Shown piece after piece: positions 10,394-22,275 of a stretch of DNA of 64,000 bases. The notes under the pieces were generated by a model. It was not told the origin of the DNA. It did no database searches and saw nothing but the letters and a program-made list of their open reading frames with translations. The DNA lies in assembly GCA_030704615.1 (NCBI GenBank), contig CM060733.1:36520001-36584000 (forward strand), given 5' to 3'. The DNA comes from Takakia lepidozioides (lineage: Eukaryota > Streptophyta > Takakiopsida > Takakiales > Takakiaceae). Each line of letters opens with the position of its first letter. Positions within the stretch are counted from its first letter, which is position 1. The translations under genes were made by a program, and so were the position numbers.

Positions 10394-10884
10394 TTCTGCA
10401 TGAATGGGACTTCGTGTAGTTAACACCCTAACTCTCTGTTTTCTTTATGCATGAAACCCTCGTGAATGATTTCTGTAAGTAAGATAAGTAGTGATGATGC
10501 CAATTATAATGGGCATGAACCAAGTCTTGTCACTGAGCCCGAACTTGGCCTTTTCCTCTAAATTGAGGGATGGATTAAGGGCAGAGTGAGAGATATTGCG
10601 CTGCTAACTTTGGCTATGAAGAGCCCTTGAGGGCAACTGGATCTCTCCCGGGGTCCGTTGTGGGGTTCTTCAACATCATGTACCAAAATTCAGCCCCAAA
10701 TGTGATAGTTCTTGCAGGCAGCCAACGACCATCGAGTTGTAGGGAATTGAGTATTGATTTCAGGGTCGTTATAGGGAATAGGTGCTGGAGAATAGGTGGA
10801 GGTAGATGGAGCTTCATTCATACTTGAGGCTTCCTCAGTAGAACCCATATCAACCAGGAGCTGCAAATATTTATGTTTTAGCAC
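10394..10884. other. No recognisable gene; possible upstream part of the PPR locus
   Basis: No OB-fold (SSB-like) coding was recognised here, although OSB proteins normally carry one before the PDF motif. The frame of the first PDF exon is closed by TAG at 10885-10887. Any organelle transit peptide would therefore have to come from an earlier exon that I could not identify. Confidence 0.4.
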
Positions 10885-10887
10885 TAG

Positions 10888-11034
10888 CTCCCCTCAGTAG
10901 AGAGAGGCAAACAGAAGCTGGCAAAGTACTCAAGATTGGAGATTTTGCACACAGGTTATTCAATGAGCAAGGAACGTCTCTGGCAGGAATTCTTCTCAGG
11001 TCTGTCAGAGTGGTGGGAAAACAGGTCGGATAAG
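10888..11034 (+). CDS. Exon encoding first half of an OSB-type PDF motif, upstream of the PPR frame
   Basis: The frame following TAG 10885-10887 reads into MSKER (ATG 10963) and then LWQEFFSGLSEWWENRSDK. It ends at a consensus donor, AAG followed by GTGAGT (11035). The pattern LWxxFFxxxxxWWxNRxxK is the first half of the PDF motif of organellar single-stranded DNA-binding (OSB) proteins. The exon ends in phase 0 and the PDF second-half exon at 11350 starts in phase 0. Related decayed copies at 48.4, 57.8 and 58.3 kb encode the same peptide (for example LWNEYFSDPSQWWDNRGK), and the 57.8-kb copy keeps the GTGAGT donor at the same place. The true 5' end of the exon and the start codon are not known; ATG 10963 would give no transit peptide. 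Confidence 0.7.
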
Positions 11035-11349
11035 GTGAGTCTACCTTCATGTAGGACGCAGAAGTGTTTGTTAGGGAGTGCTTGCACCTGAAGCTTGCAT
11101 AATGACCTTTGTGGACTGGATTCTAAATGGCAGGAGATAATATCCCACAATGTCAATTTTGCTTAGCTGCACAAAAGCAACAAAACAAACCCAACCAGCA
11201 AAGGGCATATTAGAAGCAGGTTCTCACTTTTGCTATGTGAGTAGGTTCTTAAAGGTTGTTCCCTATTGTACGAGCTTTGGTGGTTGTAGCTTGGCCTATA
11301 GGGGACTGTGGTACAAGTTATGCTCAGCTACTCACTTTTGGTTTTTCAG

Positions 11350-11429
11350 AAAAGTAAAAGATCACCAGACTTCAGATACAAGCGCACAAACAAGGTCCTT
11401 TGGATTGAGTGCTGGTCGAGCCCTATTGG
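11350..11429 (+). CDS. Exon encoding second half of the PDF motif
   Basis: A pyrimidine-rich acceptor (GGTTTTTCAG, ending 11349) precedes the frame KSKR and SPDFRYKRTNKVLWIECW, followed by SSPIG. The words PDF, K and LWI are the hallmark second half of the OSB PDF motif. Reading through meets TGA at 11431-11433, but a GT at 11430 (GG followed by GTGAAC) would leave phase 2. The PPR exon starts with a single base (G 11806, after TGCAG) before ATG 11807, so the splice gives GGG-ATG and a continuous frame into the PPR protein. The downstream text in another frame (WVNAGLAPL) shows that the ancestral PDF tail has been frameshifted or bypassed. Splicing is inferred, not observed. Confidence 0.65.
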
Positions 11430-11805
11430 GTGAACGCAGGGCTAGCTCCCTTGGTAGAAGCTCCAGCACAACCTGATGGTGATTCGAATATCCATGTAAC
11501 CATGGAGCTCGAGGCCGAGTATACAATGGGTATTGTTTAATGATAGAATCTAAGGTTCCATCTCTTAGACATAGAATTCAAACAACGTTTTATGAGTACA
11601 TTCTTAGAGATAGAATTGGTACTCTTTATTCTTAAAAGTAGAGACTGCATAGTTATGTAACCCTAGTAATATGTAGCAATAAGCCTGTCCTCATGTGGAG
11701 ATCTTTAGTGGAAGTATCAAGGAATTTGACATATATATGAGATCTTCGTGATGTTATGAGAGGTTGACTTTAAGGGTTTGTAATCAACAGTTTTGAATCA
11801 TGCAG

Positions 11806-14800
11806 GATGGCAGGTATGAATCAGGCACAGGTGTTTGGATCAGGAACTTCGATCATGACCACTGCTATTGAAGGAGGACCACGAGAGGTGGTGAACAAGA
11901 CTGCCTCTGGTCCTAAAGGGGATGTGAGAGCACTATGCAAGGCTGGACGATTGAAAGAGGCAGTGCACATCTTGAACCAACGAGCCATCTCAGCGGACTC
12001 CAATACATATATCTGTCTCCTGCAAGAGTGCATCAATATTAAGGATCTCAAATCGGGAAAGCAGGTAAATGCCCACATCCTCCAATATGGATTCAAGTCA
12101 AGCATTCTTCTACTCAACACCCTTGTGAACATGCATGCCAAGTGTGGGAGCATGGTCGATGCACGCCAAGTTTTTGACAACATGCCTGAACGAGATGTGT
12201 TTACATGGACTACAATGATAGGGGGATATGTGAAGCATGGTTGTGGTAGGGAGGCTCTGAAGATCTATGAGCAAATGATAGTGGAAGGTGTGACACCCAA
12301 CAACGTCACATTCCTTTGCATGCTCAAGGCATGTGCCAGCCTAGGAGCCCTGGAGAAGGGCAAAGAAGTCCATGCTGACATCATCAAAGCTGGAATTGTT
12401 GCAGATGTCATGCTAGAGACTGCCCTTGCTGACATGTATGCCAAATGTGGGAGTGTAAAGGATGCACGTCAAGTGTTTGACAAAATGGCTGAACGAGATA
12501 TGGTCTCATGGAATGCGATGATCACAGGATATGCTGGGCGTGGGTGTGGTAGGGAGGCTTTTGAGATCTATGAGGAAATGATATGGGAAGGGATGACACC
12601 TGACAGGGTCACGTTCATTTGCATTCTCAATGCCTGTGCCGACCTGACAGCCCTGGGAAAGGGCAGAGAGGTCCATGCTGACATCATCAAAGCTGGAGTT
12701 GCACCAGATATCATTCTGGATACCGCGCTTGTCAATATGTATGCCAAATGTGGGAGCATAGAGGATGCACGTCAAGTGTTCAACAATATGGCCCAACGAA
12801 ATGTAGTCTCATGGAATGCAATGATTGCAGGCTATGCCCAGCATGGATGTGGTAGGAAGGCTTTCGAGATCTATGAGCAAATGGTACAGGGAGGTGTGTT
12901 GCCTAATAAGGTCACATTCATTTGCATTCTTAATGCATGTTCCAGCCTAGGAGTGGTGGAAAAGGGCAAGGAGGTCCATGCTGCCATCAGCAAAAGTGGA
13001 ATTTCGCAAGATGTCATTCTGGAGAATGCCCTTGTTAACATGTATGCAAAGTGTGGAAGTGTAAAGGATGCACGTCAAGTGTTTGACCATATGGAACACC
13101 GAACTGTGGTTTCCTGGAGCACAATAATCGCAGGATATGCTCAACATGGGTGTGGTGAGGAGGCTTTTGAAATATATGAGGAAATGATACGGGAAGGGGT
13201 GACACCTGACAAGATCACCTTCATTTGTGTTCTCAATGCTTGTACCGGCCTAGCAGCTCTGAGGAAGGGTAAAGATGTCCATGCTGACATCGTCAAAGCA
13301 AGAATTGCCCCAGATATTGTTCTGGAGACGGCCCTTGCTGACATGTATGCCAAATGTGGGAGCATAAAGGATGCACGTCAAGTGTTTGACAATATGGCAC
13401 AACGAAATGTGGTCTCATGGAACGTGTTGATCGCAGGGTATTCTCAGCATGGATGTGGTATGGAGGCTTTTGAGCTGTATGACCAAATGATACAGGATGG
13501 TGTGATGCCCAACAGGGCCACATTCACTTGTGTACTTGATGCATGTGCCATTCTAGGAGATTTGGGAAAGGGAAAAAAGGTCCATGCTGATATTGGCAAA
13601 ACTGGAATTGAGCTGGATATCATTCTGGAGACTGCCCTTACTGACATGTACGCTAAATGTGGAAGCATGAAGGGTGCACATCAAGTGTTCAACCGTATGG
13701 CTGAACGAAGTGTTGTCTCATGGAGTGTCATGATTGCAGGATATGCTCAGCATGGATGTGCTCGGGAGGCTTTCGAAATGTACGAGGAAATGGTTTGGTC
13801 AGGGGTGACACCTGACAAGGTCACATTCATTTGTATTCTCAATGCGTGTACCAGCCTGGCAGCCCTGGAAAAGGGCAAAGCAGTCCATGCGGACATCATC
13901 AAAGCGGGAATTGCGCCAGATATCATTCTGGAGACTGCCCTTGTCGACATGTATTCGAAATGTGGGAACATGAAGGATGCACGTCAAGTGTTTGACAATA
14001 TGGTTCAGCAAAATGTGGTGTCATGGAGTGCGATGATGGCAGGATATTCTCAGCATGGGTGTGGCAGGGAGGCTTTTGAGATGTATGAGCAAATGATACG
14101 GGAAGGGGTGACGCCTAATGAGGTCACATTCATTTCCATCCTTAATGCTTGTGGCAGCCTGGCAGCCCTGGAGAAGGGGAAAGAGGTCCATGCTGATATC
14201 ATTAAAGCTGGACTTGAGTCATACGTCAATTTGGAGAATACTCTTGTAAACATGTATGCCAAATGTGGGAGCATGGAGAATGCGCATCAAGTGTTCAATT
14301 GTATGCCAAAGCGAGATTTGGTCTCATGGAGTGCAATGATTGCAGGTTATGGTCAGCATGGATGTGGTATGGACGCCCTTCAGTTATTTACGCAAATGCA
14401 ACAAGAAGACTTGAAGCCAGACAGTATCACATTTACATGTCTTCTCTCTGCATGTAGCCATGCAGGCCTAGTGGATGAAGGCCGTCACTATTTTGATTCC
14501 ATGATCCAAGATCATGGCCTCACTCCTACAGTGGATCATTTTGGCTGCATGGTAGACCTGCTTGGTCGTGCAGGGCAATTGAAGGAGGCAGAGGACTTCA
14601 TTAACAAAATGCCGATTGAACCAGGTGCTGCAGTGTGGGGAGCCTTGCTTGGTGCCTGTAGAATTCATGGTGATGTGGAGGTAGCAGAGCGTGCAGCTAA
14701 ATGCCTGCTAATTTGCAATCCCCATGACGCTGCAACTTATGTTCTGCTATCAAATATATATGCTGCAGCTGGCAGGTGGGATGATAGAGCAAAGGTGAGA

Positions 14801-15241
14801 AAAATGATGGAGGACAGATGTGTCAAGAAGGAGCCAGGAAGAAGCTGCATTGAGGTGGACAACAAGGTGCATACATTCCTTGTAGAAGAGAAGTTGCATC
14901 CTCTAATTGAGGAAATACATGCTGAGCTGAAGAGATTGTCTGGGTTGATGAAGGAGGCTGGGTATGTACCGGACACTCATTTTGCATTGCATGATGTGGA
15001 GGAAGAGCAGAAGGAAATTTCTCTTTGCCACCATAGTGAGAAGCTGGCAATTGCTTTTGGGTTGATCAGCACACCCCCTGGGTCACCAATCCGCATCATT
15101 AAAAACCTTCGGGTGTGTGGTGACTGCCACACTGCCACCAAGTTCATCTCAAAGATTGTTGGGCGTGCAGTTCTTGTACGGGATGCCAACCGCTTCCACC
15201 ACTTCCAAGAGGGGGTTTGTTCTTGTGGGGATTATTGGTGA
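11806..15241 (+). CDS. PLS-class PPR protein with E1/E2 and DYW domain (main exon)
   Basis: From ATG 11807 there are 1144 intact codons ending in CGDYW-TGA. After about 65 N-terminal residues come eight P-L-S triplets (P 35, L 35, S 31 residues), then a final P-L-S set, E1/E2 (roughly residues 935-1008) and a complete DYW domain. The DYW domain has zinc ligands HSEKLA (His 1076) and CGDCH (Cys 1104, Cys 1107, His 1108). DYW proteins bind organellar RNA and deaminate cytidine to uridine at specific sites in plastids or mitochondria. The triplets recur every 303 bp with high DNA identity. No transit peptide is evident at the first ATG; upstream exons at 10.9-11.4 kb can splice in frame and would add an OSB-type PDF motif. 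The acceptor TGCAG lies directly before G 11806. Antisense open frames inside this exon are shadows of the repeats. Confidence 0.95.
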
Positions 15242-16326
15242 ATACATGAAAGAAGTCAATATGACAAGTAATAGTGATTGTAATGAAGTCGGAAGAGACG
15301 ATTGCTGTCAAGTATTGTGGCAGGCAATAATGCACTTCCTGTGGGCTGCCCATGCTGATGATTATCATTATCAAAAGGCAATCACAGAAGTATTTCTGTG
15401 GAAGAGTTGTTGACAGATTGCAAGAAGAGGCAGCAGGAATGACATCGTAGTTGGCAGCCAAAGTTTTGAACAACCAAGGTAGGCCAAGGGGATGGTCATA
15501 ATGTTGACAAAACACTCAGTTAAGGGTTATCCCAAGACACTGCAGACACTTTTTATCTCTAAACCTATGGAGCTGAGTGGATGGAAAATGTTATCACATA
15601 ATGTCAACCAAGGGACACTTATTACTATGAAGGTTGGCATTGCTCAGACACAGGCCACTGGTCTATTAGCTTCCAAAGGTAACTATAGATTTTGTTCTGT
15701 ACTTACATGTATACACTCTTTCGTGACTTTGTTTCACATTCAATATTGCTGCTTGGTACTCAAAGGCTAATATGTTCAGGCTGCAGAAGCCCTACAGCTA
15801 CCAATGGCAATTTTCATGCTAAAGTAGTAGAGAGGCTTCAGTGTACTAGGGAGGCTTCATGTCAGTCATTGTGTTGGTTTTGTATGACAACTTGGTCTAG
15901 ACTGGGTTCCCCTGACATTCAAAGGTCGTAAGGAGTCTCATTCAAAGGTTATAAGGAGTCTGACTGAAATCCTACTACAGCTGATCGAAAGCTGATCCGA
16001 TTGTACTCGGAGATCGACTTACTGAAATAACAGTGAGGCTCAAGCCTGGGTTTAACTCTATACTCTTCTTGAAGAGTAGACATTTCTGCTGGGCCTGGGA
16101 GCCAAGGTGCTCAGCCAGGTGTGTGTTCCTCATGCTCAGCGAGTTCCCTAAAACCTATGTGGAGTTCAGGCTGTTCTTGTAGTCTACTCTTGGTTAAACT
16201 TTGGCCCAACAATTGGCCTGCAGGTGCGAGGCAGCAGGCACGCTGGAATCATTTTCTGGTGCTGGGTGAAATTAGAGTGAAATTGGAGTGAAATTGAGGG
16301 TTGGATCCTATGGAGAGACTTTCCAC
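15242..16326. other. PPR 3' flank; no recognisable gene
   Basis: Presumed 3' untranslated and intergenic sequence. No clear AATAAA signal was noted close to the stop codon. Short open frames here have no recognisable domain. Confidence 0.4.
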
Positions 16327-16770
16327 TCATCTTTTTCCATCAACGTTCCTTATAAGTTCTACAAGATCATAACACCGTGCTAATATTTCATTTGATGTAT
16401 CTTTCAGCTGCAAAAGCATGGGAGGTGAGATAAGTGGTTGCGGCTTGCAGCACTCTGTTCCGGGCCATGATGGCTTCAAACCTCGATGCTTCAGAGGAAA
16501 CCCTCCAGGTTTGTCGTATCCCTGCACCAAAGAAGTCATAGGTAATTGATTTTCCTTTTGGGTTTGTCGTGGACAGCTTACAGTGGGTGGCTTGTAGACT
16601 TTCTTGGATTTTGAAATCCTTGGTGGAAGCTTTGGAAATTCTTGAGTTGGCGGCCCATAAAAGAAGGCAGGTCTGATGCAGGAGCCGTTCTGTTCTCTCA
16701 GGCTTTGAACATAGATGATGCTCTCTGCTTGTTTCTGGAGATAAGGCAAGGGTGTCCGTCTTGTTACCAC
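16327..16770 (-). CDS. Hypothetical protein exon
   Basis: An uninterrupted 147-codon minus-strand frame has protein-like composition: FFYGPPTQEFPKLPPRISKS, a Lys/Pro-rich middle, and a C-terminal stretch with EILARCYDLVELIRNV before TGA. It starts at GTG; the first ATG lies well inside, so it would have to be an exon or begin elsewhere. A second minus frame overlaps it over nearly the same length, which weakens the case. It lies tail to tail with the PPR gene. No family was recognised. Confidence 0.25.
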   Translation of the reverse strand: MVTRRTPLPYLQKQAESIIYVQSLREQNGSCIRPAFFYGPPTQEFPKLPPRISKSKKVYKPPTVSCPRQTQKENQLPMTSLVQGYDKPGGFPLKHRGLKPSWPGTECCKPQPLISPPMLLQLKDTSNEILARCYDLVELIRNVDGKR

Positions 16771-17585
16771 CTCTCACCCTAGATGGACTTGCAGGCATAT
16801 GTTTGGAGATAATCATTTCTTGCAATGGCCTCCCAGAGCATTAACTCACCCAGTCCCACCATAAAGTTCAGTTATCATGGACTTTGATTTCTCTGTGCTG
16901 CTTAGTAGTTTCATAAGAATCATTTGAAATCAACACCTATGAATGTTGCTTGCAACATACATGAGATGCAAGTCTATGAGGTGTCTATTTATCTCCATCG
17001 TGATTGAGCTTTTCAAACTAATATTGGATGAGGAAGGCTTCTCCGTAAGTGGTAGGGTTCAGCGCTCTATTATTACAACTCTTGTTTGACCATTTTTTTG
17101 GCTACCTGTTCCTGGTACCCTTTTGGAAAAATAAAAGAGAGACAGTACGTTTGCAGGTAGTCACTACTAGCAAAGGAAATGGTTGAATTGTCTTGTACTC
17201 ACTGACTGACTCTCTTGGCAGTTTCTCTGGGCTGTCGTTATATACTTTTACAACTTATGCTTGCATGTAGCTATTTTTGTGCTTCAGAATGTGCTCCTGA
17301 TTCTCTTTTATTTCCCCAGGGTTCAACTGTAAATCTGGGTTTTATTCTGCAATTGCACCAATGTATCTTCCAATCCATGAAACTCTGGTGTAGACTTACA
17401 TGCTTGCAAGAGGAAGGGGCTCTTATTTGTGATGGCTTCAGCTGGAGTCTTCTCTCTCTCTCTCTCTCTCTCTCTTTCTCCCTGTCCTCTAGGAAGCCTA
17501 TTGACATTGGGTGGACTTGAAACGGGAGTACATTAATGTCTCTGTGACTAAATGCCGGCCTTGTGACCTCGTGTCCTTGTTTGTT
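16771..17585. other. Non-coding; TC microsatellite at 17451-17476
   Basis: No supported gene. A (TC)n run lies near 17451-17476. The next 100 bp lead into the LINE. Confidence 0.4.
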
Positions 17586-17799
17586 TCGACCTGAAGCGCT
17601 TTGCTTCAGGTAAGGTAGTGCATTGGATTTAGTTGGAAAGCTTGTGGCCTTTCCCTCTTTAGAATATGCCTACACGGGCATTTCCCTGCAACTCCCTGGA
17701 GTGTGATCTCTGAATGGTAACAAGCGGACTCCTACCGCTTGGGGGCAGCCCCTCCGCCCAAATTGGGCAGTCGTATGCTCTGTCTAGCATACTCGGCAC

Positions 17800-20700
17800 T
17801 TGGGCTCGGGTTGCTTCCTGTGCTTAAACTTATGGCCTGCGAAAACAATAAATGTTTTAGCTCCTATCAACATCAACACTCCTCAGGGTGATCCCTGGGA
17901 ATTGGTTACTTATGCCAAATCTAGGGCTTCATGTGTAGTTTTTGGGGTGAATCCCAGGATGGACGATGTGTCCTTTAAAACTACATGCTCTAGCTTAGGC
18001 TTGGATTTCATGGCTAATGGTACCATCTCGAGACTTGATAACAGGGGTACGTTGAAGGTTGCAATGACCAAAAGTGCTTCTAATAGAGTCCCGCATCAAT
18101 TCAATCTCAAAGAAGTTCGTCCCTTGACTGGCTGGAGAGCGGTCTTAGACATTGGTGATTCAATGGGGCGCTCTAGGAAGACAACCAAGGGCAACAACTT
18201 CAACTTGAGAGTTTCTAATCAGTTTGATGCTCTGGATGAGGTTGAATCCAAACAGCCAGAAGGACAAGATGCCCCTAAGTGTACGGAACCTGAACGTCCT
18301 GAATCTGAAGGATTTGGTACTCTGAATGGTTTACCAATCCTCAAGGTTTACACAAGACGAACAAATTCTATACACGGGGTAATTGTCCCCAAGCTGTCAG
18401 ATGGACAATCTGTCCCTAAGTGTGCAGAGCCTGAACGTCGTGTAACTTAAGGATTTGGTACTCTAAATGGTTTACCAATCCTCAAAGTCTACACAAGACG
18501 AGCAAAATCTATACACGGGGTAATTGTCCCCAAGCAGTCTGACGGACAATCTGCCCCTATGTGTGCGGAGCCTGTGCGTCGTGTAACTGAAAGATTTGGT
18601 ACCCTGAATGGTTTACCAATTCTCAAAGTTTACACAAGACGAGCAAAATCTACACATGGGGTAACTGTCCCCCCTTTGCAGAACGGTTGGCCGTCCAGGA
18701 GCAATCACAAGCTACCTAGACGACAAACAATTCACACGCAAAGGGCTGGCTTGCGGCTGGCCACTTTCAACTTCTCAGGGTTGACCAACCAAAGGAAACA
18801 ACTTGAAGTGGGACAAGTTCTTCGGACTAATGATATTCATATCTGTGCTGGGCAAGAAACATGGGAAACGTCGGATAAACTGGTTGGAGATGTCATTGGT
18901 TATAAATGGGCAGGTAAGATGTGTACTCTCAAGGCAGCCTCTGCCAAACGCGGTCAAAAAGGGGTCGGATTCTTTGTCCGTGATTTCTTGTTTGACAATT
19001 GTGAAATTATCAACAAGGGTTTGAGGTACGAGCATAGTATCTGGCTAAAACTGAATTTGAAGGGCGGCATGAGTACAAAGGACCTCTTTGTTGGTTGTGT
19101 TTACATGCCCACAGAGGGGACCCTTAGTGCTGACGCAGACAAGGCCTTCGAAGATGTAAAGCTGGACTGTGCTTCGTTCCTTGCCAAAGGTCAGGTGGTA
19201 CTATTGGGGGACTTCAATGCCCGGGTGGGCAAAGGGATCCATCAGGACGATATCATTGGACCTTTTGGTGAGGACAAGCTGAATTCTAATGGCAGACGGT
19301 TAATTAACTGTCTAGAAGAGCTTCAGCTTTTGACCTTGAATAACAGGACAAGAGGTGACCAAGTGCAGTGGACTCGTGAGAAACCCCAAACTGGGGAACG
19401 TTCCATTGTGGACTATATCATAATGGACAAAATTTTGTTCCCCCAGTGTGCCAATGTGTTGATCGACAGAACTGATATTGGTACCTCTGACCACTTCCTG
19501 GTTTGGACTGAGATCAAAAGGTGTTTTCCCACCACCAAGAGATCTGTGAAACGTTCGATTCGGAAGTGGCGCATAGAAAAATTCCACAATGAGGAGGTCA
19601 AGGCTGAGTACGTCCAGGCCTTGCAAGAGGCTCTCCCTCATTTTGTCCAATCGCTCCAAGAACTTCAGTCACGCTCTGTTAACGCAAGAAATGAAGTCGA
19701 AAGAGCAGTGGACTCTTGGGAGAGTTTCGTTTCCTCCGTGGCTGACAAGATCATTGGGAGGAAACTAATTGTCTGCGGTAGAGCAGTTAATTGGTGGACT
19801 AATGAGATTAAACTCAAGATAGCTGAGAGACGAGCCCTCTATAAAGAGTGCTGCAATTTGGAAACCAACAGAGAATTGTGGGCGAGGTACTACCAGCTCC
19901 GTAAAGATATCAATCAGCTTGTTAGGTCTCAGAAGAAATTATACTGGGACAAGTTATACAGTGAAATAAACTCAAACCACCATGGTGGTAATGACAAGAA
20001 ATTCTGGTTGGCCCTTCAACGTTTGTACAAACGGAAAAACGGTCAGCAAGTACAAGCGCTGAAGACTACTAAAGGTGCAGTGGTGACTTCATCGGTTGAC
20101 ATTGTCAAAACCTTTGAAACTCACTACAGTATCCTTGGCAGAACTTCTAGGTCTAACAGTGAGGGGTCTTCTGCTGAATGGAGGGACACAGTTGGAAAAA
20201 CTGTTCCTATGATTCAAAACAGCCCTGATGAACTAGAGTATATTTCAATGGCTTATAATGCTCCCATTAGTTCTTCTGAGATTGTGGAAGCAATTGAACA
20301 TTTAAATGGATATAAAGCTGGTGGACCTGATGGTATTGTCAACGAGCTTATCAAGCACGGTGGCGATCCCATGATAGAGGCCCTAGTTCTCCTCTTTAAC
20401 CTTATCTGGAAGACTGAAATGATCCCCTTTCGCTGGCGACAGGGGGTCATTGTTAATCTATACAAGAAGGGTGACAGAGAAGAACCGGGGAACTACCGTG
20501 GCATCACGCTCCTCAATGCTGTTGGCAAGACATTCTGCAGAGTTATAAGTACTCGTCTCGAGGTTGATCTGGAGTCTAGAGGTTGTTTCCACGAAGGACA
20601 AGCTGGCTTTCGGCGAAACAGGGGCTGTGTGGATCATATCTTCACTCTAAGCCAGATTATCCAGGGAAGGAAAAAAGAAGGGAAACCCACTTATGTCTTT

Positions 20701-22275
20701 TTCCTGGATGTCAAAAAGACTTATGACACAGTGTGGAGAGATGGCCTATGGTTCCGCCTCTGGTCTTGTGGGATCAAGGGAAAGATGTGGAGAGTTGTCC
20801 ACAACTTGTATGCTCACACCAAAAGCTGTGTCACTGTTAACGGACAGAAGTCCAACTTCTTTGACATAGACCAAGGTGTAGCTCAAGGATGTACTCTCTC
20901 CCCTCTGCTCTTCAATGTTTTCATCAATCAACTCCTCGAGGATGTGGAAAGTGAGGGATTTGGGTTAAGGGTGGGTGATACCACCATACCAGCCCTTATG
21001 TTTGCGGATGACTTCGCAGGCATAGGGGAGACTCCAACCAATCTCCAGGAGTTGATTGATTGCGCGAAGAGATACTTTGATCTTTGGGGGCTAGAGGCTA
21101 ATGTCAGCAAATGTGCAGTGGTAGCATTCAACGACAGAGGAGAGGGAGGAAGTGATCTTAAGTGGCAGTGGGGTAGCCAAGAGATCCCGGTCCTCCCTTC
21201 CTACACTTACCTGGGCGTTGAGTTCTCCTCCAATTGTAATTGGGATGCACATATCCGGAAAGTTGTTCAAACTGGCAAGGGCAAAGCTCTGGGGCTCACT
21301 AAATTTTTCCACTGCAGAGGGGTCAACTCTGAGGTTAAGAAAACCATGCTTTGTCGCGTTATTAGACCTGCCTTGGAGTACGGATCTGCTATATGGGTTG
21401 ATAACTCCAACCAGGCTAAGTCTCTAGAATCCATTCAAGTGGGGGTGCTTAAGGAGTGTATGTCAGCATGCTCCAAAACAGCCAATGTGGCTGTTCAGGG
21501 TGAGTTTGGCATTCCGTCCTTAAGCTCCCGACGAGATGAATTCAAGGTCAGATGGTGGGGTCAGCTGCAACATATGCCCAACACCTAAATTAATCGACTC
21601 TATATCTTGGAAACAGGACCGCCCTGTCAAACAGGCTAAGTCCTGGCAGAAGAGAGTAGAAGAGATCCTCAAGGACCTGGACCAGGATCCGCAAGTCTTG
21701 ACCCTGCTGGATAAATCTGACTTAGAGGCTGTAGTGTCCTCAGCCATGTCTGTTGCCATGAGATTGTCTGATGAAAATGAAGTTAGGCAGAAAACTTCCC
21801 TGAACTTGTTTCCAGTCTGTGACATGGGGGAGGACATCTTGGATGACCTCAAGGGTCTACCCACTCTCGGCACTAGACTGAAATTTAAACTCAGGGCAGG
21901 AAGCCTACCTTTGAACAGCAAACAGAAGCAGAGAGGAAAGGGAGAGTGCAATTGCCCGTTGTGTGGGCAATCTGAAGACAGTATTCATTTTCTGATGCAC
22001 TGTCCGGGGTTCTCTCACCAAAGAGACGCTCTCTTCAAATCTATTAAGGGAATTGTGCCTGTATACCTGTTTACCAACTTTGAAAGTCTCGAGGCTGAGC
22101 CAAAAGCCCAGGCCCTCCTGAGGCCTAGTTTTTGGGCAAATCACACACAGCAGATTGATGCTTGTGTGAAGGGATTTCTAGAGGATATCTGGAAAACCCG
22201 GATTAATTCTTTATATGGAGGTAAGTCTTACTACCAACGTCAGCCCCTGACAGAGGTAGGTTCTGTCCCTTTTGT
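17800..22275 (+). pseudogene. LINE polyprotein: endonuclease, reverse transcriptase, zinc knuckle
   Basis: One frame runs from about 17800 to 21588 except for a TAA at 18448-18450. The two sister repeats read GAA at that position or keep the frame, so the TAA is a nonsense mutation. The N-terminal part (SRASCVVFGVNPRMDD) is followed by three in-frame 47-codon repeats. An apurinic-type endonuclease domain follows (LATFNFSGL near 18757, LLGDFNARVGK, SDHFLVW near 19486). The reverse transcriptase has YKAGGPDGIVNELI, NYRGITLLN, GVAQGCTLSPLLF and the catalytic FADD near 21002; its usual KKAYD motif reads KKTYD. At 21586 a 7-bp deletion (AGATATC, present in the 5.05-kb and 5.84-kb copies) causes a frameshift and stop. 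Coding resumes in another frame to the zinc knuckle CPLC-x7-H-x4-C (about 21950-22010). The copy cannot be autonomous as read. Confidence 0.9.
18297..18680 (+). repeat. In-frame 141-bp tandem repeat in the LINE
   Basis: GATTTGGTAC occurs at 18311, 18452 and 18593, a constant 141 bp (47 codons) apart. Each unit encodes FGTLNGLPILKVYTRR, then HGV.VP and CAEP. The third unit is partial. The repeats lie between the N-terminal region and the endonuclease domain. Confidence 0.9.

Noticed and set aside
10614-10884. OB-fold (SSB) domain expected upstream of a PDF motif
   Set aside because: Neither strand shows an OB-fold-like sequence; the minus-strand frame APIPYNDPEINTQFP is unrelated. The domain may be absent or further upstream.
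11821-15189. Many minus-strand open frames inside the PPR exon, several of identical length 303 bp apart
   Set aside because: They are antisense shadows of the repeated P-L-S units; the spacing and shared sequence follow directly from the sense-strand repeat.
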